Below, one piece after another: positions 13,606-23,921 of a stretch of 64,000 bases of DNA. The number at the start of each line of letters is the position of its first letter. Position 1 is the first letter of the stretch. The notes under the pieces were generated by a model, which searched no databases, had not been told where the DNA came from, and worked only from the letters and a program-made list of their open reading frames with translations. This stretch comes from Fasciola hepatica (taxonomy: Eukaryota > Platyhelminthes > Trematoda > Plagiorchiida > Fasciolidae). A program made the position numbers and the translations under genes. The stretch covers positions 5,778,501-5,842,500 of the forward strand of contig CANUEZ040000113.1 in assembly GCA_948099385.1 (NCBI GenBank). The letters run 5' to 3'.

Positions 13606-14029
13606 AGTGGGTGGTTATCGGTGTTAGTTGGTTTCCGGCATATACACTAGATGGACTAAGGAGAGAATTACGGTCTTCTGTTGCGTATTATAAATGACCA
13701 TTCTATTAGTTAACCAACATCTCAGAGAGCACATAAGATGCGTAGGGTCTTATGTAGGTAAAGTGTGTTCAAGTTTAACTCAGAATGACGAAAGTTGAAA
13801 GTGATTGAAATAAGATTCAAATAAACGATTTGTTCCAGGTTAATTGTTGCACACAAGTTGATAACAAAGTGGACGGAAGAGTTGACATACGGTGGTCTTA
13901 TGAAGTCTTATGGGGGTAGTGCATAAGTGGTGCTGTCAAGACATCTAGACGATCATATAACGAGAAACGCCAATAAGAGTCTTACATGAAGCATTAAGAA
14001 AACAGCTGAACGGTCAATAACCTGGCATA
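13606..14029. other. no recognised feature
   Basis: Purine-rich plus strand without motifs or repeats that I can name. Confidence 0.25.
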
Positions 14030-15220
14030 CGTTTAGTTTATTTCAGGCAAATAGTTAGAGAAATTGCCCCCAGAGTCGTATTCGACGTGGATGCTTGGTC
14101 GTGGAAAATTGGTGGAAAACGTGGGCATGGTAAAAAGATGAGTAAAATAGCAATCAACCATTTGTTTACAGGAGGTGACTCCGAGACTGACATATAAGAA
14201 ATAAAGATTTACAACGAAATGGGCGTAATAGTGGTATGTATGTTAAATATCCGATGGAATTGACTAGAGGTAGCGCATAACTGAAACTGTTAAACAGCGC
14301 AGGTAATTCAGTGACCGGATACTTTGGGGAATTGCAACCCGAGACTTTGGGAGGACAAACAGGCTACCGGCAACCTAAATTATGGACAGTTCATTTCCAG
14401 CTAAGGATGTGTAAAAAGCTCTCAATGGATTATGTCCCGGGCGTCCGACCATGGTAACCTGGTAGAATAGCGGCAAAGGTTGATAGATGAGTGAAATGTG
14501 ATGCAGTTATGGATTCGTCTGGGTTCGCAGGTGAATAGCTAAGGAGCATCAGAGGTTGGTAAAAAGTAGATGCGGGAAGGGAAAATGTGCTCCGAAGATA
14601 GAGTCATATAAGAGTAGTTCATATGTGAATCTGTCGAAAAGTTCCGTTGATTGCACGACTGAATATGCCGGAGAAAGTTTGACATGGAACACTGTAAGCA
14701 ACCAAATGATCGATTTCCTGGATTGTGGATGATGCAGTACAAGCGAAACCGACAAAAAATACAGAGGACTGTAGGCTGGAGTTGCAGAATAGGGAGTGGC
14801 ATGATACGGTAGGATAAAAGGCTGGTGCCACACAGATGAAGGGCTGAGAGGAGGGCCTTTACGTGCCTTGTGATATTGTTGGCGGGTGGGGGAAATGGTA
14901 CCTGAATGATGGTTTTGTTTAGACGAATGGAGCAGTGGCATACAAAATGGCCGGCGGATGAATGTTCTCCTCAAGAATTTATCGGAAATTGTGACGTTCA
15001 TAATAAAGGTATGTGGACAGTGAGGCCGTTTTGTGTTTCGGAGCAAAGAATCCGGTAGCCTCACGAGGTAGAATAAACGTAAAATTGAGATCAATTCAGA
15101 TAGATGGAAGGCAAGTCGGCAGATATAAATGTCGGCGGTAGCAATAGGAAGCGTACCTTTCCAAGCCGAGCGGAAATGTTTGCGTATATCGATTCGGAAT
15201 GTGACCGGTTGCATGATGGA
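14030..15220 (-). mobile_element. possible reverse-oriented non-LTR 3' UTR
   Basis: Read on the minus strand this is pyrimidine-rich like the family-B/C 3' UTRs. It ends near 14030 with GCCTGAAATAAACTA, close to the CCGAAATAAACCATT ends seen elsewhere. A 221-codon minus-strand open frame (14549-15214) covers much of it. That frame has no recognisable domain and is better explained by the scarcity of stop codons in pyrimidine-rich sequence. The call is inference from composition and the terminal motif. Confidence 0.3.
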
Positions 15221-15700
15221 TTATGTTCAGGAACGCTGAACGAGGCAAAGGGAAGCAGCAATACGATGCAGGCGATGAAGGATGCGGCCCATCGATGGTT
15301 TTTGGTGGACGCAGATAAAACGTGACGTCGCGACCTTCTGTGGCCTATGTCCGAGTGTAAGTCGTCACTCTGAATTGGAGCAACGTGTGGTCAAATGAAC
15401 GGATACCAAAGCGAATTAAGGTTAGGCCGAATATTCTACGGTAATAGATTGATGAAGTTCAAACTTATGAGGCATACAATCATCAACAGTGCGGCCAAAA
15501 CGATTGACGAACAATAGCTGAATTTCAACAGATTTGAAGAATAAGAGCAGTCGATATGAATAGAGTTCGAAGTGCAGCCAAACCGAGTCACAGTCCAGGA
15601 AGAGGCGCGATATGAACAGGCATGTTTCAACTGTGCGGAGCGATGTGTGCTGCTAAATGTGCGACATCAGATGGCAAATTCACGTTACTGGGAGCGGGCT
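15221..15700. other. no recognised feature
   Basis: Nothing recognisable. If the gypsy element downstream was once longer, this would be its decayed pol sequence, but I see no RT or RNase H motif. Confidence 0.25.
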
Positions 15701-15714
15701 ATGTGAGAAATATT

Positions 15715-16640
15715 ATGTACGTTCGGGTGGCACTAAATGATACACCGAGTGCAGTCAGATATAAAGCCCAACCCAAACACACCGACCCTTTTTGAAGGCG
15801 ATTTGTGCCAAAATGACAAACAAGCCGGCCACCGCCGATATCGTCGGTCCATTGCGATATATACGGAACGGACACCTTCACACTGGTTACAATAGGTCAT
15901 CATTATCATCCTCATCGTTCCACTAAATGTTGTGAAGCGATATTCTCCGAAATGATGGCTAATCGGACGCTTCCCAAAGCCACAATTTTCTTTTGGAAAT
16001 CCCGTTCTGGAGCGACGTATCATCCACATTCCCGCCAGGACTCCTATTTAGAGAATATGTCATCCCGCGAGAGGTGCCACGTTGAATATTAAAGAGCCGA
16101 AGACTGCTTCATGTCGCCCGCAAGCCAATGGACTCATTGAACCCACCAAAGAGACGCTGGAAGACCTATCGCGTGCGCCTATCGACCACAAAACTGCTGA
16201 TCAACGAAACAATGGCCCCACGTGTTTTCCTTTGGAAAATCGGGCAGCACATCAGACTTGCACGGGCCAAAAGCTGTGATGCATGACCAACCGCCGAAAA
16301 CTGCCGCCGATGCTTGGATCCCAACGCCATCAAATGGAAAACTACATGCTCCTCGTCACATATGCCGAATGTGGCGAGGCCTCTGGCAGGCACACGCAAA
16401 AACATGGCAAAACCTACGAGATCCCAAGCGTCACTGAAAGTTTTACTGCAGTGTGCAGGTGGCACCACGTAATTTCCGATCCGGTGATCGCGCTTGGTTG
16501 ATGGAGCCGGTGACTCCAGCAACGGTGCTCGCAAAAGTCCGTGAACCAGGAAGGGGGTAACAAACAGTTAAACTGCGCCTATCAGATGTGAACAACGATA
16601 TCACATGATCCAATAACCGAAGCTGGTCTAATGTGACGCA
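15715..16640 (+). pseudogene. Ty3/gypsy integrase fossil
   Basis: The plus strand shows a DIVGPL segment (about 15837-15855), equivalent to the first catalytic Asp block of gypsy integrases. A RPQANGLIE segment follows at about 16110-16137, corresponding to the YHPQ.NG..E block with the catalytic Glu. Near 16475-16520 comes a FRSGDRAWLMEPVTPATV segment, the family's usual (F/Y)..GD.VWL motif, and then a LRLSDVN stretch. The middle catalytic Asp region (HTDQG in relatives) is not readable. Stops and frameshifts are frequent. Only the integrase end of the element remains; no LTR could be paired. Confidence 0.65.
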
Positions 16641-17728
16641 CGAAAACTGGCCCAATTTAGCTCGAAGTGTGTCGACAAGAGCTGAGGACGGCGTCTTTTT
16701 GAAAGGGGGCAAGTTCATTGTTACTGAAAAGTGATAAGTTATCCGCAAAACTTGCAAGTATCTGATTCTTCGAACCTCAGGTTTAGCAGCGATGGTGATC
16801 AATCACCAGCCGTATGAACAGTTCCATTTCGTGAACGAGCAACGGTGTCCGATCTGCAGAACGCCAATGACAGAAACCCTTATGAGCTCAGAGGCTGAGT
16901 AAGGGCGTGAACGGGATCCCACACTTGCGGTAACCAAACACCAATACGGCTGCCCACAGCTTTCTTGCTACAAGTTGATCGCTGAGCTCGAACTTTATTG
17001 TGACCGTATTCATTGGTTTGATTTTTTGTTTCTGGTTGTTTGTCGTAAACCGGATGCAAGTGCTGATTCTTTCGATTTTGGAGCTAAGAAGCTCGGGCGA
17101 AGTACTACTCAAGTTTGACTATTGGAAAGTTGCTTAGTTTATCGTAGACAATACCGTTCCTACCTTGAATCGGATTTGTTTTAAACTTTGCCGGAATCAA
17201 TTGCTACGCATAGCTCGATACTCCACTTGTCTGGGCTTTTAAGTAGGTGTTCTAAACACACTAAAAGTGTTAAACAAACAGGCACTCAAGTGTGTGTGCG
17301 TGAATAAGCGTGCGTGCACGCTAACAATGAATACAACTTGTGGAATCGTTTTCACGAGTGTCAAGTGATAAATGGGAACTCGTTAGACACTGATATGATC
17401 CGACGGAATTCTGTAGTAAACACGGTGATCATCTACAGAGGGAAGTAATTAACCAATTTCAACGTGTGCTTACAACTTGGAGAGGATTGTTGCCACAAGT
17501 AGGCGTACAACAGTGAAGCCGCGCACGCATAAAACGATCATGCATCACGGGGTTAGCAAATTACTACAATGCGAACTACACGGATTCTTCGAGGAAAACG
17601 CAAAGGACGGGAATGGGTAACTTGTCTGACGTAGGTGTTTGCAACAACAGATGTGAGAGACCCTCTGAAATTTGTCACAATATTCTGGAGTTGTCACTCC
17701 ACTGAATTACACACGTTTACTCGTTTCG
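16641..17728. other. unassigned sequence
   Basis: This may include the 3' end of the gypsy fossil. A small GT/GC-rich alternating stretch lies at 17290-17325. No coding motif or terminal repeat was recognised. Confidence 0.25.
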
Positions 17729-17734
17729 TGCAGT

Positions 17735-18659
17735 TTAGATGCGTCTTTGCAGGCCGTAATGCCGTCGTTTTTATTGCCCCAGAGGTACTACCTCTCGGGC
17801 ATGTCAAGCATACATTGCTGTATGCATTTTGTACTGCTCTTGTCGTCGAATACCAAGGCTGTCTTAAGGCTTCCAGAGCTTTACCGGTCCAATCCTATTG
17901 CGCTTCTCCGATAATCTAATCTCCAAAGAGTTCACTAAGATGCCTAACAATTAGGCCTCTAATTCTTCATTTAGAAACATAAAAATAGCCGAAGATAAAA
18001 CCCCTCTTCAAAAGGAAATTACCAGATCTCTCGTGACTTCCCTCAAGAGAGTGACGCCTGATAATCCTGAGCCTTCGACACAGAAAGCTTACCACTTCAC
18101 CGCTTCTCCTCAAGTCTCCATCTCTTTATCTTCACGCGCGCCTTCCGTTTCTTCACAGCCACCCGCTGCTTCCCCATCTGCTTCCGCACTGATCTCGTTG
18201 AAATCCGATCCCGTAAATGTTCATCCAGACACTTCCTCTTCTCTCTTTTTACTACCACCATATAAAATACGGAAATTATTGCCTCTCTGTCCCACTACAC
18301 CGCCTGTTGTGCACAGCCTCAACGTTAATCTGCTCTCTGTTGCCTCCGGTGATAAGCCACTCGCCGTCAAGAGGAAAAGGGCTAAAGGTCGTCCTACCCT
18401 TCTCACAAACCTCTTCTCCATCCAACTGTCTCTTCTTAAATCAGCTCGCCTTAACCCACCGAATACATTTTCGACCTTGATAGTACCCCGTTTTCCTATG
18501 CTTTGGTGGTCCTTACAAACTTACCGCATTTGCTGTTGCCATTTCAAAAATACGGCCTCCATAAACCGTCCACTCTGCCTAAAGTCGTACTCCCCACCTG
18601 ATAACTATCTCTACTACTCCCGCAGTTGGTGTGCGATGAGGTTTTTCGTTTTCCTCTAA
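17735..18659 (+). pseudogene. family-C ORF1 (copy X), broken
   Basis: The segment 17740-17930 matches the RRM-like part of copy Y ORF1 around the HVKHTLL motif. From about 17985 it matches the KIAEDKTPLQ segment. After a frame break a 208-codon frame (18033-18659) covers a Ser/Pro/Ala-rich region and a basic patch (KRKRAKGRP) that could act in RNA binding or nuclear entry. The N-terminal coiled-coil part present in Y is absent or unrecognisable. In relatives ORF1 proteins bind the element RNA, and that role is inferred here. Confidence 0.6.
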
Positions 18660-19294
18660 TTTTTAGCGGGGATTCAACGAAGTACACTCGGCAGTGGTGG
18701 GTGCATAACTGGTGCGCATACCATCGAAGGAATTCTGGACGCTCGATTGGCCGTGGCCATTACCTGCCCTGTGCAAACTGAACTGACCTTAACTGAACCG
18801 ATACAAGGTGTTCCATATTTGGTGTTCCACCTAGCTTGGCCCAACCCTTTCATAATGTGCAGCTTAATCTACCCGTCTATATTCTTGTTCCTTAATCATT
18901 TTCAACCCTGCTCTCTGCGCCCTTCTCAGTCAATACTCAATTACAAATGGCCTGTTTTCCTCGAATGCTCCAAATCACCCCTGTATGATATAGACCCGCC
19001 AAATTCCACAAGTTTTTCCCTTTTCTCCTACGCTTTCCCTTCCTTTGATGCCTAGTGTTCTGCCCGTCAGCAGTCCCTCTCACGGCGTCATTTACTCCAG
19101 CTCTGCTGAAAGCCACCCCATCTGAACCTACATTAGTCCCAACATTCGTATATTCCCCCTTTGACCCTGATTTCCTCCCCTTCCAATCGCGATAGCTTGC
19201 TGTCTTCCAGATTAAACTGCCCCCCTCGAAGAGCCTGTAAAGCCTTCCAAAAGCGGCATATTTTCAGCTACGTTTAACTCACGTTTTATTCTCC

Positions 19295-19452
19295 GTAGAC
19301 TCCTGCGCCTAAAATGGCTTGTCCTCAAGTATAATTACGACATTATATTGATGATGGAATCCGGGCTGCCTGAGATCACCTCCAAGGATCAAGTATCTTT
19401 GATTAGGTGCAGTCTTCCAAGGACCAGCAGGCTGAACCGGCCTGGTGGTTGG
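19295..19452 (+). pseudogene. endonuclease N-terminal fragment (copy X)
   Basis: The nucleotides align with Y 23245-23402, covering the block around TESWLSESTP and the GYSL region up to GG. The reading frame is already damaged: ACAGAATCCTGG in Y is ATGGAATCCGGG here. It is interrupted at 19452 by the BEL LTR and continues at 52927. Confidence 0.7.
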
Positions 19453-19825
19453 TGTAAGACAAGCTTGAACAATGCGTAGCCAAATTCGCAATGAATCTGG
19501 TAATCAGAAAGCGATTGCCTGTGAAATTCTACTGTACTAGAGTTTCAGATGAACTACGACACGAAGCAGATACAAACCTAAATTATGCGATCATGAGGAC
19601 TCCGAAAACAAGAACCGAATTGCAGCGTGCGAGGAAGGAGCAAGTGCGTCAGACAGGTCCAGAACAAGGATATGACAGAGAGGCGCGCTTGGCGCGGAAG
19701 ACCAAACGTTAGTTCGTTAAACAAACAGTGCACAAAACAAGTCAATAGTGCAAGTAGGTGAGTGATGTTAGGAAACCATGGAACTGCAGTGGTTTTTGAG
19801 GGATTTTCCACCACCGGTCGTTACT
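19453..19825 (-). repeat. BEL/Pao LTR, 3' copy of nested element
   Basis: About 373 bp aligns end to end with 52553-52921, at roughly three quarters identity by eye. Shared blocks include AATCAGAAAGCGATT, GTGAAATTCT/ATGAAATTCT and AACTGCAGTGGTTTTTG. On the minus strand both copies run from a (T)GTAGCGACC-like start to a GTC(C/T)..ACA end, so the paired LTR has TG...CA ends. The flanking GTTGG (19448-19452) and GTGAG (52922-52926) correspond to GTAGG in the uninterrupted copy Y, giving a decayed 5-bp target duplication as expected for BEL/Pao. Confidence 0.75.
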
Positions 19826-20260
19826 ACGCCTACCAAAATCCTCCCGAATCTTAGCAAAATCAAAGGTTTGGAATGAGGGTACTGATTCTTTCTGCCCACC
19901 TAGACCCTGCTGTCAGTGCGCGTACCTAAAACCTTGTCATCAACTTTCTGTTCACGATTGCACTCCATCCTGCCACATTGACACGAGGTTGCTCTGCTTC
20001 CTCCATAAAATCGGCGGATCCATGGCGGGCGTGAAGGAGAAACATAAACGCTATCCTTAGGAAGCCTTTGTCCCTCGGCCCGGCTTGTTTGTGCGTGTGT
20101 GGTTGGGTGGGTGTGGCTGTCATGGGCTAGGTCACATTCTGGTACATGGGCTGGGTACGGAGGAGGCTGCGCTACACCGGGACTCTATTTTCCCCAGGTT
20201 ATGTTTGGTTTTTATGTTTATGAAGGTCAAAACCTTCTGTAATTTGGCTAAAAGGGCTAA
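19826..20260 (-). other. probable BEL 3' noncoding remainder
   Basis: The position next to the inner edge of the 3' LTR implies this is the end of the BEL interior on the minus strand. A GGGAGGA-containing purine stretch near 19840 (minus strand) could be a polypurine tract. No coding motif is visible. The junction with the inserted elements to the right was not found precisely. Confidence 0.35.
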
Positions 20261-20263
20261 AAA

Positions 20264-21165
20264 ATGCCCAAAGTTTTCTACTTGGCTTCACACTCTAGAA
20301 AAGTTCAACTTACCGACCCATATTCTTTCCGCCTTCTTCATATAATCTCCCAAACTACTTACAGAGCTGCGAAGGTCCTCCGTATACATGCCAAGGTCCC
20401 GGGTGCAAATCGGGCAATTCGTACTGTCAGGCTCAGAAAAACCAGGAACACTCAGCCTCAGTCTGCACTCAATCCATGCTCAGTAGCTTTCGTTGACGTT
20501 TATGACGTAGTCAACAGGAAGGTTAATGAAGTAGATCAAAGATTGGCGGACCTGCATAACCAGATTCAGCCCATCGATGATATTCTGTTAAAGATATTTC
20601 CTATATCTAGCATGATGGAACCCGCCCCTATAGCTAGCCGCCAAAGCCGAGCCATGGCAGGCAGTTTCTTGGACTCAATTGCGACGGAAATTTATAAGCT
20701 TATAGCGAACGCAAAAAACGCGATAGTTCTCAACATCTTTGACCGGCTGACCCTGCCGTCAATCAAACTCGCATAGTGAATGCTTGCAACATGGCACACC
20801 ACAGGTGCTATTGCACTCGACTGCGAAAAACATCACAACCCAACAAATGTCCTTTGAAATTCCAATTAGCTGACGGAAAAACAACCAGGGCATTCATAAC
20901 CAGTTGGCAAATCATTGCTAACTCTACCCCATTCAAAAGAGATAGAATTTTACCAGATAAAAAGCCCCTCCAAAGAGAGGTTTTTCGATTACTAGAAAGT
21001 ACCTTAGCTTCATCAACGCAACCTGTGGCTGAAATACCAGTCGCCGCCTCGTCTCGCTGCCTGTTGAGCCACCCCGCAACTCAAACGTCCTCAGTTGCCT
21101 GCATCCTAAGTAGCAAATTGTCCACCACAACACCCCGGTAGCATGTCGGTAACAAGTGGGCGGAG
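20264..21165 (+). pseudogene. divergent family-C ORF1 (copy Z)
   Basis: Two frames, 20264-20776 and 20776-21141, together follow the plan of copy Y ORF1. There is a region with heptad-like leucine/isoleucine spacing (VNEVDQRLADLHNQI, about 20524-20570), then IATEIYKLIANAKNAIVLNI matching Y's VASEVLIRVRNSRNAVVFNV. After a frame break near 20770 come NACNMAH and a DRILPDKKPLQREV segment matching Y's IAEDKTPLQTEI. No endonuclease or RT follows; at about 21.17 kb the 5' region of copy Y begins. It is a separate, older insertion or a tandem 5' remnant. Confidence 0.65.
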
Positions 21166-21543
21166 AAATATTGGACAATTTATGAGAACAGTCACATAAC
21201 TAGTCTTCAAGTAGTCTAGTGATGAATAATATGGGATTTTCACTCATATTTATGTCTATAAATTGCGGTGCATCCGTGGTCCGTTTTTAGTCAAGTGAAG
21301 GCCAAATCTGAATCACAAAGCGGTTCTGCCTTGTCGCGAGTGTCACACCAGGTCGTGATGCATGCTGTTATCGATATAGTTTTCATTCACCTGTCCTAGG
21401 AAATGCTAAAAATTATAGTTTATTAGGGCATTCCGTTTACCCATAGAAACTAGGGGAATTTTTTCTCAGCAGTTAATTCTAACCTGGCTCTAGTTTGCCT
21501 TTACTTTTCCGCCTCAATTACAGCGGCTTTTTGATATTTCAAA

Positions 21544-22457
21544 ATGCCACGTGTAGCAAAGGAGACTTCCAATGCTTCCCCATCCACTCATACTCCAGTA
21601 ACTAGGAAAAATAAGCCTATTCAAACTCCCGTGGCCCTAAAACAATGTTCGGTTGACCTCTGTGACCTTGTAGGCTTGGCGACGGAAAGAGTAGCTGTTT
21701 TAGACCGAAGTATCTCAGATATAAAGTCTCAGCTTCTGAAGTTGGAAGATACAGTTTCTAAATTCGCCCCCTTACTGTGTATCACTGAACGCTTCTAACA
21801 TTCTGCCTTAAAAACCTGACAGCGGCTGGCCGCCTTATCGACTCTGTTGCATCCGAAGTTCTCATAAGAGTGAGGAACTCTCGTAATGCAGTTGTGTTTA
21901 ATGTCCCAGAGAGAATACCTCTGGAGCATGTCAAGCATACACTGTTGAATGCATGTGGTATGGCCCACCTTCCTTGTCAAATAACAAGGTTGCATGAGCG
22001 AGTTCAGCGCTTCATCTGTCCAATCCTTATGCGATCTGCAGATGGTCTATCTGCCAAAGGATTCATTCCAATGGGTAACACTATAGTTTTTAATTCCTCC
22101 TATAAAAACATAAAAATAGCCGAAGATAAAACCCCTCTTCAAACGGAAATTACCAGATCTCTCTCGACTTTCCCCACTGGAAAGGCTCTTGATAGTCCTA
22201 AGCCTTCGACACAGACGGCTGGTCGCTCCATCGCTTCTTCTCAAGTCCCCACTGCTTTATCTTTACACGCTCCTTCTGCCTCTTCACAGCCGCCCACTGC
22301 CTCCTCATCTGCTCCCGTACTGAACCCCTTAAAATCTGATCCCATTATTGTTGATCTAGACATTTCCGCTTCTCCCTTCTTGCTGCCACCCGGTAAAAGA
22401 CGTCAACTATTGCCTCGCTCTCCCACCTCATCGCCTGTTGGGTACATCCAACTCTAA
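21544..22457 (+). pseudogene. family-C ORF1 (copy Y), one frame break
   Basis: The start ATG at 21544 follows AAA and opens 85 codons that stop at 21798. The downstream frame (readable from about 21805) continues to 22457. The first part contains evenly spaced hydrophobic residues (VDLCDLVGLATERVAVL, SDIKSQLLKLEDTV) suggesting a coiled coil. The middle part, with NAVVFNVPE and the following helix, resembles an RRM-like fold as in many LINE ORF1 proteins. The tail is rich in Ser, Pro, Thr and Ala. The role, binding element RNA in a ribonucleoprotein, is inferred from family behaviour. I see no zinc knuckle. Confidence 0.65.
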
Positions 22458-23180
22458 TTCGCCCTCTGTTCCCTCCAGTGATAAACTACTCGCCGTTCAG
22501 AGGAATAGGTCTAACAGTCTTCTCACCCTTCGCACAAACCCCTCCTTCATTCAACTGTTTCATCTTAAATCAACTCGCCTCAACTCACCGAATAAGGTTT
22601 CGACCTTAGAAAATACCCCTTGCTCCAGTGCATCGGTGATCCCTACAAATTCACCGTGCTCACTGTCTGTCAATACCAAAATACGGCCCCCGTAAGCCAT
22701 CCCCTCTGCCTCAGGTATTGCTCCTCACCTGACAACTATCTCCACTGCTCCCGGTACTAACTGCTGCATATTTGGTGCTCCACCCAACTTGAGTTAACCC
22801 TCCCACAACGTGCAGCTTAATCTACCACCCTACATCCCTATTCCTTACAAATTTTCAACCCTGCTCTCTGCTCCCCACTTCAGCCAATACTCAGTTCTGA
22901 CTGGCCGGTATTTCTCGACTGCTCATAATCACCCCTGTCTGATATCGAACAGCCAAACCTCACAGGTTTCCCCTTTGCTCCGACATTTCCCCCTCCGTTG
23001 ATGCCCAGTTTCTCTACCCCCAGCTGTCCCTATCGCTGCAATATGTACTCCAGCTTGGCTGGAAGCCACCCCATCTGAACCTCTACTAGCCTCGACATCT
23101 ACATATTCCCCTTTGACCCTGATCTCCGCTCCTTCCAATCGCGATAGCTCGCCATCTTCCAACTTACACCACCCCCTGAT
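22458..23180 (+). other. decayed linker between ORF1 and endonuclease
   Basis: Pyrimidine-rich and Ser/Pro/Thr-coding in places, with multiple stops in all frames. It aligns with 18.45-19.2 kb of copy X. In family-B copy B2 the endonuclease ORF carries a long Ser/Pro/Thr-rich N-terminal extension, so this probably was coding for the equivalent part of ORF2. Confidence 0.5.
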
Positions 23181-23921
23181 GTGCCTATATTACGTTTCAC
23201 AAATGGATTATCCTTGTCTTTATTAAACTTGCGTTCTATTCTTGACAAACTGCAGCACTTAGAAAAACTTGTCCTCACAAATAACTACGACATTATCATA
23301 ATAACAGAATCCTGGCTGTCTGAGAGCACTCCCAATGATCAAGTATTTTTGGTAGGGTACAGTTTACTGAGGACCGACAGACCGAACCGGCTTGGTGGTA
23401 GGTGCCTAGCCTACGTCAAGGAAGTCTACACCACGGCCCCCCTTATACTTAGGGCGCTCGATTCTATTGTCGATTCTCTCTGGCTCACTATCAAACTCCA
23501 AAGCACTGTTCTTCACATTGGTTGCGTGTATCGCTCACCAAATTCCCCTAGTTCCTTGTTTTCACTCCTCATTAGGTCTTTCGAATACCTATCTTTCCTT
23601 CCTTCTGGAACCAAGCTTATTGCGAGTGACTTTAATCTCCCTCACATTTGCTGGCCCGCCCTCTCGGCTCCTCTCAATCTTATGGACCTGATCACAAGCA
23701 TTCATCTTGGTGGCTGGACGCTACACGTCGAACCTACCAGAAGTAGGAAAGTACTAGATCTGGTATTTATTTATAACATGCCTTTCATCGACGTGTCCGT
23801 AACACAAAATTTCCTCGGCAGTGATCATAAAATACTTATCTGCCAACTGCCCCTTAGTGGCCCCCTAATCCCGCACATCCCTCCAACGATACTTTCCTAT
23901 GCAGAACTTGGGCCTTGCTAG
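23181..23921 (+). pseudogene. EEP endonuclease domain (copy Y)
   Basis: This 246-codon frame holds a complete apurinic-type (EEP) endonuclease. It shows LLNLRS (catalytic Asn), ITESWL (catalytic Glu), a GGRCLAYVK block, VYRSPN, SDFNLP (the usual form is GDFN, here with Ser for Gly), LDLVF and GSDHK (Asp-His). In non-LTR elements this domain nicks the target DNA for priming. It ends at a stop at 23921, and the RT continues in another frame from about 23915, so a frameshift separates the two. Confidence 0.75.

Larger units (their letters stand above)
17729..19452 (+). mobile_element. family-C non-LTR copy X, 5' half
   Basis: This part aligns by eye with copy Y from about 21870 to 23402: ORF1 (17.73-18.2 kb), the Ser/Pro/Thr-rich linker (18.1-19.2 kb) and the first part of the endonuclease (19.3-19.45 kb). 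It stops exactly where the BEL LTR begins. The bases GTTGG at 19448-19452 precede the LTR, whereas copy Y has GTAGG. The missing continuation starts at 52927 beyond the second LTR, so the two halves are one element split by the BEL insertion. Confidence 0.8.

Noticed and set aside
14549..15214. 221-codon minus-strand open frame as a protein gene
   Set aside because: No recognisable domain. The strand is pyrimidine-rich, where stop codons are rare, and the position fits a reversed LINE 3' UTR.
16820..16900. CPIC motif suggesting a RING/zinc finger
   Set aside because: Only one Cys pair in a short frame, with no further ligands; chance.
18033..18659. 208-codon frame in copy X as an intact ORF1
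   Set aside because: It covers only the Ser/Pro-rich tail, begins after a frame break, and continues through sequence that in Y is full of stops; openness is explained by base composition.
19453..19825. Solo LTR independent of the 46-52 kb BEL element
   Set aside because: Its left flank and the right flank of the other LTR are the two halves of one host element at the same base, so they are a pair.
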